A stretch of DNA of 64,000 nt from Tolypothrix sp. NIES-4075. GTDB lineage: Bacteria > Cyanobacteriota > Cyanobacteriia > Cyanobacteriales > Nostocaceae. The notes under the pieces were generated by a model that saw nothing but the letters and a program-made list of their open reading frames with translations, did not search any database and had not been told where the DNA came from. The stretch's first letter is position 1. The number at the start of each line of letters is the position of its first letter. Positions 1-7,722 of the stretch are shown here, piece by piece. A program made the position numbers and the translations under genes. The stretch lies in assembly GCF_002218085.1 (NCBI RefSeq), contig NZ_BDUC01000002.1, positions 979,669 through 1,043,668 of the forward strand, written 5' to 3'.

Positions 1-1
1 T

Positions 2-256
2 CGCAGACCATTATTATCAGTCTTGCCGAAATGGGGTGAAGTCTTGTGGGTCTGGTGCTGGTCTATTGGCGGAGGTATGATTGCTTGGTACTTTCGCTCA
101 CCATTACACTTAGGAATAGCGATCGCCATCGGTCTGGCTATTTTATATGGAGTTTGCCTTTATATATTAATACAAGGGGTATGGATACCGCTTGTTCCCT
201 CAGCCTTGGTTTTCTTAGCTTGTGGTTTAATTGTAGCACTATACACTAAGGACTAG
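2..256 (+). CDS. CHASE2-domain protein, C-terminal end (partial, 5' end outside window)
   Basis: The frame is open from base 2, so the gene starts upstream of the window. The first in-frame ATG-type start (base 23) is not the real start. The visible 84 residues hold a short linker followed by three hydrophobic segments (around the GGGMIAWYF, GIAIAIGLAILYGVC and PLVPSALVFLACGLI stretches). This matches the membrane anchor that closes CHASE2 extracellular sensor proteins in cyanobacteria. CHASE2 is a periplasmic sensory domain; which output domain, if any, lies upstream cannot be seen. A DUF928 gene follows on the same strand after 66 bases, and CHASE2-DUF928-CHAT neighbourhoods are common in cyanobacteria. 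The assignment rests on the C-terminal tail alone. Confidence 0.72.
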   Translation, partial: RRPLLSVLPKWGEVLWVWCWSIGGGMIAWYFRSPLHLGIAIAIGLAILYGVCLYILIQGVWIPLVPSALVFLACGLIVALYTKD

Positions 257-322
257 GGACTGGGGACTAGGGATTAAGGATTGGGGAAGAGAGATTTTCA
301 TATTTTAGGTGATTAATGACTA

Positions 323-1066
323 ATGAGAAAATCAATCATTGCATTTACCATTACTTTTGCATCGCTGTGCATTAGCTACATGATGCCAATCATGGCATAT
401 TTCGATTCATCTAATATACAAATTCGTTTCAATGAAAAAGAACCAGATGGATCAAGCCGAGGCAGACCTTCGAGAAGGGTAGGAACGGGAAGTCGCGGAG
501 AATGTCCACCTGTGCAAGTGCCAGTTACTGCCTTAATACCCGCTAAAAATCCCGGTTTAACGGTTGAGGAACATCCTACCTTTTGGTTTTTTGTCCCTTA
601 TCAGTTTAGTAATACAGCCGGGGGAGAGTTTGCCTTGCAGGATGAAGCAAACAATGATGTTTACCGAACTTCTTTTAAGCTGCCGGAAACAGCAGGGATA
701 GTTAGCCTCAGCGTACCATCCACAGTCAGCTTAAAACTTAACAAAAGCTATCAATGGTACTTTAAAATTTACTGTAGTCGGCAAAATTTCTCTAACCCAG
801 TATTTGTGCATGGATGGGTGGAAAGAGAAGCGCTCAAACCAGATTTAGAGAGACTTTTGCAAACAGCTAACGATAAGCGATCGCCCATTGCTATTTATGC
901 TGAAAATGGTATTTGGTATTCAGCTTTGACAGAGTTAGCTAAACTTCATTTTGCGGAACCTAAAAATACCGTCTTTATTAATGATTGGGCTAATTTGTTG
1001 CGAGATGTTGACTTGGAGAATTTAGCTCAACAACCGATTGTCGGTGAAGTGAAAAGCTACCCTTAA
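323..1066 (+). CDS. DUF928 family protein, exported
   Basis: This 247-residue protein starts with a basic residue pair and a hydrophobic signal-like segment (residues 4-26, ending near MAYF). A basic, Gly/Arg/Ser-rich linker follows (about residues 40-60), then the conserved body starting around CPPVQVPVTALIPA and the FWFFVPYQ block that are characteristic of cyanobacterial DUF928 proteins. The function of the family is unknown. It is often found beside CHASE2 and CHAT genes, as here: the CHASE2 gene ends 66 bases upstream on the same strand and the CHAT gene converges from downstream. A periplasmic location is inferred from the signal-like N-terminus. Confidence 0.85.
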   Translation: MRKSIIAFTITFASLCISYMMPIMAYFDSSNIQIRFNEKEPDGSSRGRPSRRVGTGSRGECPPVQVPVTALIPAKNPGLTVEEHPTFWFFVPYQFSNTAGGEFALQDEANNDVYRTSFKLPETAGIVSLSVPSTVSLKLNKSYQWYFKIYCSRQNFSNPVFVHGWVEREALKPDLERLLQTANDKRSPIAIYAENGIWYSALTELAKLHFAEPKNTVFINDWANLLRDVDLENLAQQPIVGEVKSYP

Positions 1067-1082
1067 GTTATGATTTTTATAG

Positions 1083-1131
1083 TAGGCGTTGAAACGCCTA
1101 TTTAAAGTTTATTTTAAGCACGAAAGTGCTT
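1083..1131. terminator. Two small hairpins between convergent genes
   Basis: The spacer between the DUF928 gene (+) and the CHAT gene (-) holds two perfect short inverted repeats: TAGGCGTT-GA-AACGCCTA at 1083-1100 and AAGCACGAAAGTGCTT at 1116-1131. Each has A/T-rich flanks. The position between converging genes fits a bidirectional transcription end. The AAGCACGAAAGTGCTT motif belongs to a palindrome family that recurs elsewhere in the window (near 39,545-39,593), so it may be a dispersed repeat reused as a terminator. Confidence 0.5.
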
Positions 1132-1137
1132 ACTACT

Positions 1138-3960
1138 TTAAAGCCAATTTCCGACTAAAACATAAGGTGCCCAAAAATAAGGAGTTTGATATTTAGCTAA
1201 TAAAGCAAGTTGAGCGTGACGCAAAGCTTCGGCTTTAGTTTCTCTGGTGTCTGCTAAGTGTTTATAAAATTGGTTCATTAGTTCCGCAGTTGATTGGTCT
1301 TCTATCGACCACAATGTTGCTAAAGTACTGCGGGTGCCTGCTCGCACGGCTATTCCCGCTAACCCTAAGGTAGCTCGCTTGTCACCACTAGCGGTTTGAC
1401 AAGCACTGAGGACAAGTAATTCAATTGCGCGATCGCTTGTAGTACGAAGCCGCAATAAGTTATCAAAATCTTTTACTTTCAACAGCTGTTCCCAAGTGAG
1501 AATAAAGGTTTTCTCGGCGTTAGAACTAAACTCACCGTGAGTCGCTATGTGAACTACACTAAATGCTGCTTCTTTTATTTGATTTTGGACATTTTTTTCA
1601 GTAAAAGTGCGATTGAGAAGTTCTTGACTTTTGGGTATCGTTGAGTGAATTTTCTCTGATTCCACTATCACGTTTTTCAGCGGAGGAAATGAGCGACCTT
1701 CGATTTTACGTTCTTCGCTAACTCCAGCAATTAAAACATTTAATTCTCCTCGTCGCAAACGTTTGGGGTCAATAAGTTGCAAACCAGGAGCTAAAGCGAT
1801 CGCATATTTTTCGATTAAATATTCTTTGTGTTTATTATCATAAAGAACACCCATCGGAATATTTCGCAAAGAACCATCCAGTACGAATACTAAGGTTTTC
1901 ATGTTTATCTTTGCTAAATCAGCTTCCAGTGGTTGAATCAACCAGCTATAAATTTTTTGGGAGAGTTTTTTTACATCATTAACCCGGTCGGGTTCTTTGA
2001 GATATTGCCCTAATTTCTCTAACGTAATTTCAACTTCGTTTGCTTGTTTGTAAGTCCTATAGTGGCTAAGTTCGCTTTTATTTGGTAGCTTGAGAATAAT
2101 TTCTATGCGGTCTTTTAAAATAATCGGATAAATAACTGCTGCTGTCGAATCAATTTTGTCAACCACGTCATCAATTTGTTTTGGTTTCTCTTGTAAACAA
2201 GCTTCCCGAAAAAAGTTTTCTAGTTCACTTAATTGCAAAGCTTCAATCACATTCCGCGCTTGCTTTAAGTTATCTTGACTAACTGAAAATTGGGAATGGG
2301 TAATGGGGAATGGGTAATGGGGAATGGGTAATTCCTCCCCTGCTCCCTTTTGTCTTCCCATCCCCCCCTCTCCCCCTTCCCCCCTCTTTGCTATCGGTTG
2401 CAAGAGTAAATCAACTAATTGCCGATATACAGGTTCTACATTATCTCGAAAGCTAAATTGCACATCTGGATTCAGGGCAATCAAATCATTGCGTAAAAAT
2501 TTCAAGGTATCTACTGCTTGAGTATAGAAGGCGATCGCTCCAGTAATATCGCCTTTAATTTTGAGTATCTGTCCTAATTGCCATTGCCAAAGATAAGCAA
2601 TATCGTTGGCTTTAATTGCCTGAGCTTGTATCAAAGCTTGCTCGGTCAACTTCTGCGCGTTCGCTATATCTTCGGTTTTCAGATACAATCCACCCAGCGC
2701 ACCGAGAGCATAAGCTTCCGAACGCTTATCGTCAATGCTTCTAGCTTGTTTAATCGCTGTTGCCAAACTTTGAGCAATTTCTTTCCAAGAAGGTATGTCT
2801 GCACTGATAGCTTGTTTTAAGTGTACCAAACTCTGAGCTAAATTAATTTGGGCATAAATTGCCGTTCGGCTGGGTGGTATTTTCGTCAGTTTTAACTGTA
2901 TCTCAGATGATAATTGTTGTGCTTGCGACCATTTTTGTAGTGATAACAACATACTCAGTCGATTTAGTTGTGCTTGGATTTGCCCAAGCGATGAAGTAGA
3001 TGTGTTAGCAGCTTCTAAATAAAATTGCGCTGCCTGTTGGTAAAATTTGATAGTTTTTGGATCTTGAGTGAAGACAGACGTGTTTAAATAGTGCAGGGGC
3101 GTATACTGTTCAATATTTGTAGTGTCTAGCTGCGATTCTCTATTAGCTAAAGCTGCGTAAATGTTACCTAAACTGAGCAAAGCAGCGCTTATTTCTGGAG
3201 GAGATTGTAATTTTTCGGCTATGTCCCGACTTTTCAGTAAAACTTTTAAGGATTCTTCTAAATCACCAATTAATTGCACCACATCACCCAGGCTGCGTAA
3301 AGCGGTAGCTTTAACCAATGAGTCTGGTTGTTTTTCTAGACGGTGGTACATTTGCTTTAATGTCATGCGAGACAGTAGGTATTGCCCTAAGGCTTGTTGG
3401 GCAATGCTTTGGTTAATTAAGCTGCGAGTTTTACCAACTTCATCACCTGCTTTTTTGTAGATATTTTCAGCTTGTTTCCATGTGTTTAAAGCAAGTTCTG
3501 CTTTACCTAGTTCTAATTGCAGATTTCCCTGGATTTCTAATGTTTGCGCGAAAACTGATGCGGAATTTGGGGTATTTTGTAAGGTTGTTAAGATTTGCAG
3601 ACTTTGAGCGATCGCCATTTCTGCTTTTTCCCATTGTCCGAGTTGCTTAAAGGCTAACGAGAGATTACTTAAGGCGATCGCTTCTCCCAATTTATCTTTT
3701 TTCGCTTGCGAAGCAGCTACTGCTTGTTGTAAAATCGTCACCGCTGTCGATAACTCTCCAGCTTCATAGAATTTTCGACCTTGCTCAATCAATACTTGAC
3801 CATTTGGCGGTTCAACTTGAGAAAACACTGGCGATGAAATTGAACAAGTGATAAATAACACTGTTAGAAAGAGAGGGAAAGGTTTTTTCCTGATTGCAAG
3901 CAGTTTATTCTTTAAAAAACCTCGTACCGCTACAATAAATCGCCAGCGTTTTGTTTTCAT
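1138..3960 (-). CDS. CHAT-domain protease-like protein with tetratricopeptide repeats
   Basis: The 940-residue protein has a basic N-terminus and a hydrophobic signal segment (about residues 25-48, ending SSPVFSQ). TPR-type helical repeats follow (about 50-500), then a C-terminal CHAT (caspase HetF associated with TPRs) domain (about 650-940). The caspase-like dyad is visible: His808 in the HIATHGEF motif and Cys854 in LVLSACQT. The C-terminal signature YFWAPYVLVGNW is intact. A low-complexity Gly/Pro-rich stretch near residues 520-560 is encoded by a G-rich repeat (about 2,286-2,400) that has no counterpart in normal TPR-CHAT proteins. The next upstream gene on this strand is a haemagglutinin-like protein only 9 bases away, so the two are probably co-transcribed. 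A protease role is inferred from the dyad; the substrate is unknown. Confidence 0.88.
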   Translation of the reverse strand: MKTKRWRFIVAVRGFLKNKLLAIRKKPFPLFLTVLFITCSISSPVFSQVEPPNGQVLIEQGRKFYEAGELSTAVTILQQAVAASQAKKDKLGEAIALSNLSLAFKQLGQWEKAEMAIAQSLQILTTLQNTPNSASVFAQTLEIQGNLQLELGKAELALNTWKQAENIYKKAGDEVGKTRSLINQSIAQQALGQYLLSRMTLKQMYHRLEKQPDSLVKATALRSLGDVVQLIGDLEESLKVLLKSRDIAEKLQSPPEISAALLSLGNIYAALANRESQLDTTNIEQYTPLHYLNTSVFTQDPKTIKFYQQAAQFYLEAANTSTSSLGQIQAQLNRLSMLLSLQKWSQAQQLSSEIQLKLTKIPPSRTAIYAQINLAQSLVHLKQAISADIPSWKEIAQSLATAIKQARSIDDKRSEAYALGALGGLYLKTEDIANAQKLTEQALIQAQAIKANDIAYLWQWQLGQILKIKGDITGAIAFYTQAVDTLKFLRNDLIALNPDVQFSFRDNVEPVYRQLVDLLLQPIAKRGEGGEGGMGRQKGAGEELPIPHYPFPITHSQFSVSQDNLKQARNVIEALQLSELENFFREACLQEKPKQIDDVVDKIDSTAAVIYPIILKDRIEIILKLPNKSELSHYRTYKQANEVEITLEKLGQYLKEPDRVNDVKKLSQKIYSWLIQPLEADLAKINMKTLVFVLDGSLRNIPMGVLYDNKHKEYLIEKYAIALAPGLQLIDPKRLRRGELNVLIAGVSEERKIEGRSFPPLKNVIVESEKIHSTIPKSQELLNRTFTEKNVQNQIKEAAFSVVHIATHGEFSSNAEKTFILTWEQLLKVKDFDNLLRLRTTSDRAIELLVLSACQTASGDKRATLGLAGIAVRAGTRSTLATLWSIEDQSTAELMNQFYKHLADTRETKAEALRHAQLALLAKYQTPYFWAPYVLVGNWL
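2286..2400. repeat. STRR-type low-complexity insert inside the CHAT gene
   Basis: On the + strand this stretch is a run of GGGAATGGGTAAT-type units followed by a C-rich tract. This is the same kind of sequence that fills spacers elsewhere in the window (for example 10,935-11,005). Here it stays in frame with the CHAT gene and adds about 40 Gly-, Pro- and His-rich residues. Confidence 0.7.
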
Positions 3961-3969
3961 TAGCTTGAG

Positions 3970-6546
3970 TTAGCTTTTATCTTGACTAACGGCTGCTTGA
4001 TTTGGGCAAGCTGTTGACAAAAAATCATTTATATGGTTTTGGGACGCAGAGGCGATCAACGTCACCTCACCTTTGTTGTTAATTACCCAACCTGTAGCTG
4101 GCATCATCTGGGTGTCCAGTTGCGAGTTGTGGTGAGTTCTGAGTTGGAAATTTCCCCCCCTTTCCCTCTTTCCCTCTCCCCCTCTCGTCCCCAGATCCAA
4201 CGTCACCCAATTGACAGTTGCAGTCTGATTACTACGCACTGCTTCAGTTGGTAAAGGTGGTAAACCCCCGCGTCCGACGATTGTAAATTTATTGCCTTGA
4301 TTTGCCGGACAACCTTGAGCAATTAAATTAGAGCGATCGCTTACATCATCTGGTAATTCCACTAACCCTGAACTTGGGTCAATGTAAGGGGTAATAATAT
4401 TTACTTGCCCGCTCAACGCCGCATTTTCCTGGGAAATTGCCGTAATGTCGTTTGACTGTAAATTTTGAGCATTTAATTCGCGGGGATCGTCTTTTCCTAT
4501 GCGGCGTATTAAGTCTTCTCGCCTACGCTGTTCGATATTAAAAATACCAAAAGCTTGAATTTGCACTTTGCCACCAGAACCTTCATAAGCATTAGCGCTG
4601 ATATCGCTATTTTCATTTTTGACAGCAAGTAGAAAGCCTAAAGGGGCATTAATATTAATGTTACCGCCGTTGCCGCCAGCTTCAGCGGTACCGGCATTAG
4701 TGGAGATTTGGCTTCCACGACGCAATAGCAAGAAGTCTTGAATTCCTAAGTTAATATTTCCACCGTTACCAGATGTAGTTGTGGCTAAGATACGTGCCTG
4801 ATTATCAAGCCGGATGAAGTTAGAATCAACTTTGATGTCTCCGGCAGATCCTTGTCGGAGACTGCTAGCATTCAATTGAGCATTATTTCTCACAGTTAAG
4901 GCATTAGTGGTGATGTTGATGTCACCTCCATTGCCCACTGCTGTTTGATATACAGTGCTGAATGCACCACTTGGTCTTGGAATTAATTGTGTTGTATCTA
5001 CCCCATCAAATAAGACAGCATCTCTGGCATTAATATTGATATTGCCAGCATTTCCTCTACCAAAAGTACTGGCAGATAATCTAGCGCCATTTTTAACTGT
5101 CAGAGAATTAGTGGTGATGCTGATGTCTCCTCCGTTGCCCACGGCTTCAGGTGCAACAATACTGCTAAATAGACCGCTACGCGAAGTTTCGCCCTTTGCA
5201 TTGAAGCCCAATCCATCAAAAGATACTGTATCTCGTGCATTCACAGTAATATTGCCACCATCGCCGCTTCCAGAAAACGACAATATAACACCGCCATTAG
5301 TTAGAGATAGTGACCCTGTGGTAATGCTGATGTTACCTGCTTTACCCACCGCTGTCGCCTCGGCATCGCTAGATACTGCACTCGCAGTAGTAATGCCCAC
5401 CCCATCAACAGAAACTGTATCCTTAGCATTAATGGTGATATTACCAGCATTGCCGATTCCAGCGGTGCTGGCATTCAAGTCTCCATCATTGCCCAGAGAT
5501 AGCGAGCCGGTGTTAATGTTAATATCACCTGACTGTCCAATAGCGTTTGGTTGCACACTATTATCAATACGGCTCTCATTTTGAACATTTACTGCTGCTT
5601 GTGCATTAATGTCAATATTTCCGGCAATGCTTTTGACTGAACCCAGCCCAGATGCTATCCCAGCCAGTATCCGGCTTTGATTTGCCAGATTTAAATTTTG
5701 GGCATTAATTGCAATACTGCCAGCATCTTGACCGCGCACATTTACAGTAGCATTATTGGTCAGCGATACGTCACTTCGCCCCACTCCATCAGGAAAACTT
5801 AAACTCAGATTGCTGCCATTTCCATTTAAGTTAACTGTTCCCGCACTTCTAAATCCTCCTAACTCTACTCGACCACCAAAAGCAAATAATCCGCCACCAT
5901 TTATATTGATATCACCGCCAACTAAAGATAAATTCTGACCGTCTGGAACACGCAGACCATTTGCGGTGAGTGTGCTTGATGGAGCTAATCCTGAAGGTGC
6001 AGCTGAGTTAACCTGAATTGGTGCAGTGGCAAAGGAATTGAAGAACAACGCTGAAGGATTTATTGTCAGCAAGGGGAGAGGTGCTTCTGGGTTAGAAGCG
6101 CTGAAAAAGCCTTGATTGCCAAATTCAATGGCATTAGCAGTACTTGCCAAAAATGAGCCACCGATATCTAACTTGGCATTTTGACTAAATACAATTCCAT
6201 TGGGATTAATCAAGAATAAGTTTGCTGTACCCAAAGCGCGGATTGTACCATCAATGTTAGAACTAGATTTACCCGTTACCCGACTGATAATATTTTGAAT
6301 ATTTAGAGCATTGTTAAAGAAAGCGACACCACCAGTAGGAATAGAAAATGTCTCAAAGCTGTGAAATAGATTTGTTGCTGCGGTTGTTCCTCCTTCGATG
6401 AGGTTTACATTGTTCTGTTGTGTGACTCTGGAGTTTATCGGTAGGGTTGCATCCGGGGTAATTTGTGCAACTGTTGGTTGAGAACTAAATAAAAGTAGTA
6501 GCGCACTGCCATGAATCAGCCAGAAGCGCATGAAAAGCAGTTTCAT
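3970..6546 (-). CDS. Filamentous haemagglutinin N-terminal (TPS) domain protein, secreted
   Basis: The 858-residue protein has a signal peptide (residues 1-28, ending PTVAQ). A two-partner-secretion domain follows (about 30-190), with the hallmark NPNGIVFSQNAKLDIGGSF block. A long beta-helix repeat region comes next, in which GNGGDINI- and GNAGNITI-type strands recur. Proteins of this family are exported through an outer-membrane TpsB pore and form surface adhesins or toxins; no TpsB gene lies in the window. The C-terminus ends with NWVTL, a Gly/Arg-rich insert and PATGWVINNKGEVTL, the same arrangement as the second paralogue at 11,859. It precedes the CHAT gene by 9 bases on the same strand, which suggests an operon. 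Confidence 0.88.
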   Translation of the reverse strand: MKLLFMRFWLIHGSALLLLFSSQPTVAQITPDATLPINSRVTQQNNVNLIEGGTTAATNLFHSFETFSIPTGGVAFFNNALNIQNIISRVTGKSSSNIDGTIRALGTANLFLINPNGIVFSQNAKLDIGGSFLASTANAIEFGNQGFFSASNPEAPLPLLTINPSALFFNSFATAPIQVNSAAPSGLAPSSTLTANGLRVPDGQNLSLVGGDININGGGLFAFGGRVELGGFRSAGTVNLNGNGSNLSLSFPDGVGRSDVSLTNNATVNVRGQDAGSIAINAQNLNLANQSRILAGIASGLGSVKSIAGNIDINAQAAVNVQNESRIDNSVQPNAIGQSGDININTGSLSLGNDGDLNASTAGIGNAGNITINAKDTVSVDGVGITTASAVSSDAEATAVGKAGNISITTGSLSLTNGGVILSFSGSGDGGNITVNARDTVSFDGLGFNAKGETSRSGLFSSIVAPEAVGNGGDISITTNSLTVKNGARLSASTFGRGNAGNININARDAVLFDGVDTTQLIPRPSGAFSTVYQTAVGNGGDINITTNALTVRNNAQLNASSLRQGSAGDIKVDSNFIRLDNQARILATTTSGNGGNINLGIQDFLLLRRGSQISTNAGTAEAGGNGGNININAPLGFLLAVKNENSDISANAYEGSGGKVQIQAFGIFNIEQRRREDLIRRIGKDDPRELNAQNLQSNDITAISQENAALSGQVNIITPYIDPSSGLVELPDDVSDRSNLIAQGCPANQGNKFTIVGRGGLPPLPTEAVRSNQTATVNWVTLDLGTRGGEGKRERGGNFQLRTHHNSQLDTQMMPATGWVINNKGEVTLIASASQNHINDFLSTACPNQAAVSQDKS
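4133..4200. repeat. C-rich low-complexity insert in the first haemagglutinin gene
   Basis: A CCCCCTTTCCCTC-type run on the + strand encodes the Gly/Arg/Glu-rich segment between the NWVTL and PATGWVIN blocks near the C-terminus. A similar run sits at the same place in the paralogue (about 12,005-12,040). The site therefore tolerates, or repeatedly receives, this kind of sequence. Confidence 0.6.
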
Positions 6547-6750
6547 AAACTGGAGATGCTCCTCTAGGCTTTTATTGACTATACAGCTATTTGGCGCTCA
6601 GTTGATATGTGGCGTTGCTGAATCTGAGGATGAAGTAAAAAAGACTGGGGATTGGCGATTAGGGATTGGGGATTGGTTGAAAATTTTTACTAGTAGAGAC
6701 GGGACAGGGGAACGTCTCTACTATTATGTGTGCTAACGCCGGATATGATA
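6547..6750. other. Spacer upstream of the haemagglutinin/CHAT operon
   Basis: This non-coding stretch presumably carries the operon promoter. It holds a GGGATTGGGGATT-type short tandem repeat (about 6,645-6,677) and a hairpin with 10-bp arms AGTAGAGACG/CGTCTCTACT at 6,692-6,722. The same arm sequence recurs as a 30-bp palindrome at 21,651-21,680. I could not place -35/-10 boxes with confidence. Confidence 0.5.
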
Positions 6751-6800
6751 TTAGTTGCGTGCAGATAGAGTGAGCGATCGCCCTATTAACTTCAACTTTC

Positions 6801-7010
6801 GTGTTCGGAACTCAAAAGTTGATGTTCTGAGGCTCAACATTCGTGTTCGGAACTCGAAAGTTGATGTTCTGAGGCTCAACGTTTGTGTTCGGAACTCGAA
6901 AGTTGATGTTCTGAGGCTCAACATTCGTGTTCGGAACTCGAAACTTGATGTTCTGAGGCTCAACATTCGTGTTCGGAACTCGAAAGTTGATGTTCTCAAC
7001 TCGAAGGATG
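6801..7010. repeat. Five-copy 42-bp tandem repeat
   Basis: GTGTTCGGAACTC starts at 6801, 6843, 6885, 6927 and 6969, an exact 42-bp period. Copies differ by only a few bases (for example AAAGTT versus AAACTT, and ACATTC versus ACGTTT). Because 42 is a multiple of three, open frames run through it on both strands as 14-residue repeats. None has a recognisable domain or a convincing start, so I treat the array as non-coding. A degenerate partial unit (CTCAACTCGAAGG) follows. Confidence 0.9.
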
Positions 7011-7152
7011 AGCCTTTGAACTCGAAACTTATACAGTTGGGAGCGCAAAATATATCTTCTGTAGCGATAATTCATGTAGCTGAAGGCTTACCGAAGGGTA
7101 TTATCGCTACGTAAATTAAGGAACTACGCCGATTTTTGCGTAAGTCGTATGA

Positions 7153-7572
7153 CTACTTGTTGCTTTGTTGGTTGTGTTTTCTTTCTTGGTGGCGGAGTTC
7201 GTTTAAAATGGCGCTACCATTGTTGAAGGGACCTAAGGCGACGACAGCTGATGCGAGTTCGGTGACTTGGTGCAGTTCTTGCCAAGTTGCTCCAGCGCGA
7301 CGAGCGGCGATCGCGTGGTGTTTTGCAGCTGGGACACCCATAACTAACAGCATCCCAAACAGCATTAATTGCGTTGTCTTGGTGTCGAAAGTTTTGTTGT
7401 AGAAGGCATGAGCGCGAAATTTCTCGGCGAGTCGCAATCCCTCCGGGTCGATTTCACTACTAAACTCGAATTTTGCTTTCGGTAATGGTGGCACTTCGCC
7501 AAATAATTCGGCGTAGCTATCACCAAAGGCTGCAAGGTCAGGGGGTAGATTCGTCGATTGCGTGTCAGACAT
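7153..7572 (-). CDS. Carboxymuconolactone decarboxylase (CMD/AhpD-like) family protein
   Basis: The 139-residue all-helical protein shows the CMD fold signature (about residues 70-115): MLLVMGVPAAKHHAIAARRAGATWQEL. The paired Cys of the AhpD peroxidase active site (CxxC) is absent, so it is closer to the gamma-carboxymuconolactone decarboxylase branch and should not act as a thiol peroxidase. The conserved HH and the ARRAGAT turn are kept. It lies 150 bases downstream of the molybdenum hydroxylase operon on the same strand, with a hairpin in between, so it may be expressed separately. The substrate is unknown. Confidence 0.8.
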   Translation of the reverse strand: MSDTQSTNLPPDLAAFGDSYAELFGEVPPLPKAKFEFSSEIDPEGLRLAEKFRAHAFYNKTFDTKTTQLMLFGMLLVMGVPAAKHHAIAARRAGATWQELHQVTELASAVVALGPFNNGSAILNELRHQERKHNQQSNK

Positions 7573-7695
7573 AATAAAAGAATAAAAGCTTCAGTATAAT
7601 CTAGCGGTCTATCAAATTAATTTTGAAAACTTGTCGGAAAAGCTTTCGGACTGTTGACTAAATTGAGCGATGAATCGCTGACTACGAAGCAAGCA

Positions 7696-7716
7696 TTCCC
7701 AGTCAAAGACTGGGAA
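7696..7716 (-). terminator. Hairpin after the molybdenum hydroxylase operon
   Basis: A 9-bp perfect stem with a 3-base loop (TTCCCAGTC-AAA-GACTGGGAA) lies six bases beyond the stop of the Moco subunit gene. There is no U-run. This palindrome type is also a common dispersed cyanobacterial repeat, so a terminator role is only probable. Confidence 0.5.
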
Positions 7717-7722
7717 CGAGAA

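Noticed and set aside
4955..5584. 209-residue frame opposite the haemagglutinin gene
   Set aside because: It is a shadow of the repetitive beta-helix coding sequence, without a ribosome site or known fold.
6751..7114. Three open frames with 14-residue repeats on both strands
   Set aside because: They arise because the 42-bp repeat has a period divisible by three and no stops. There is no domain, ribosome site or independent support.
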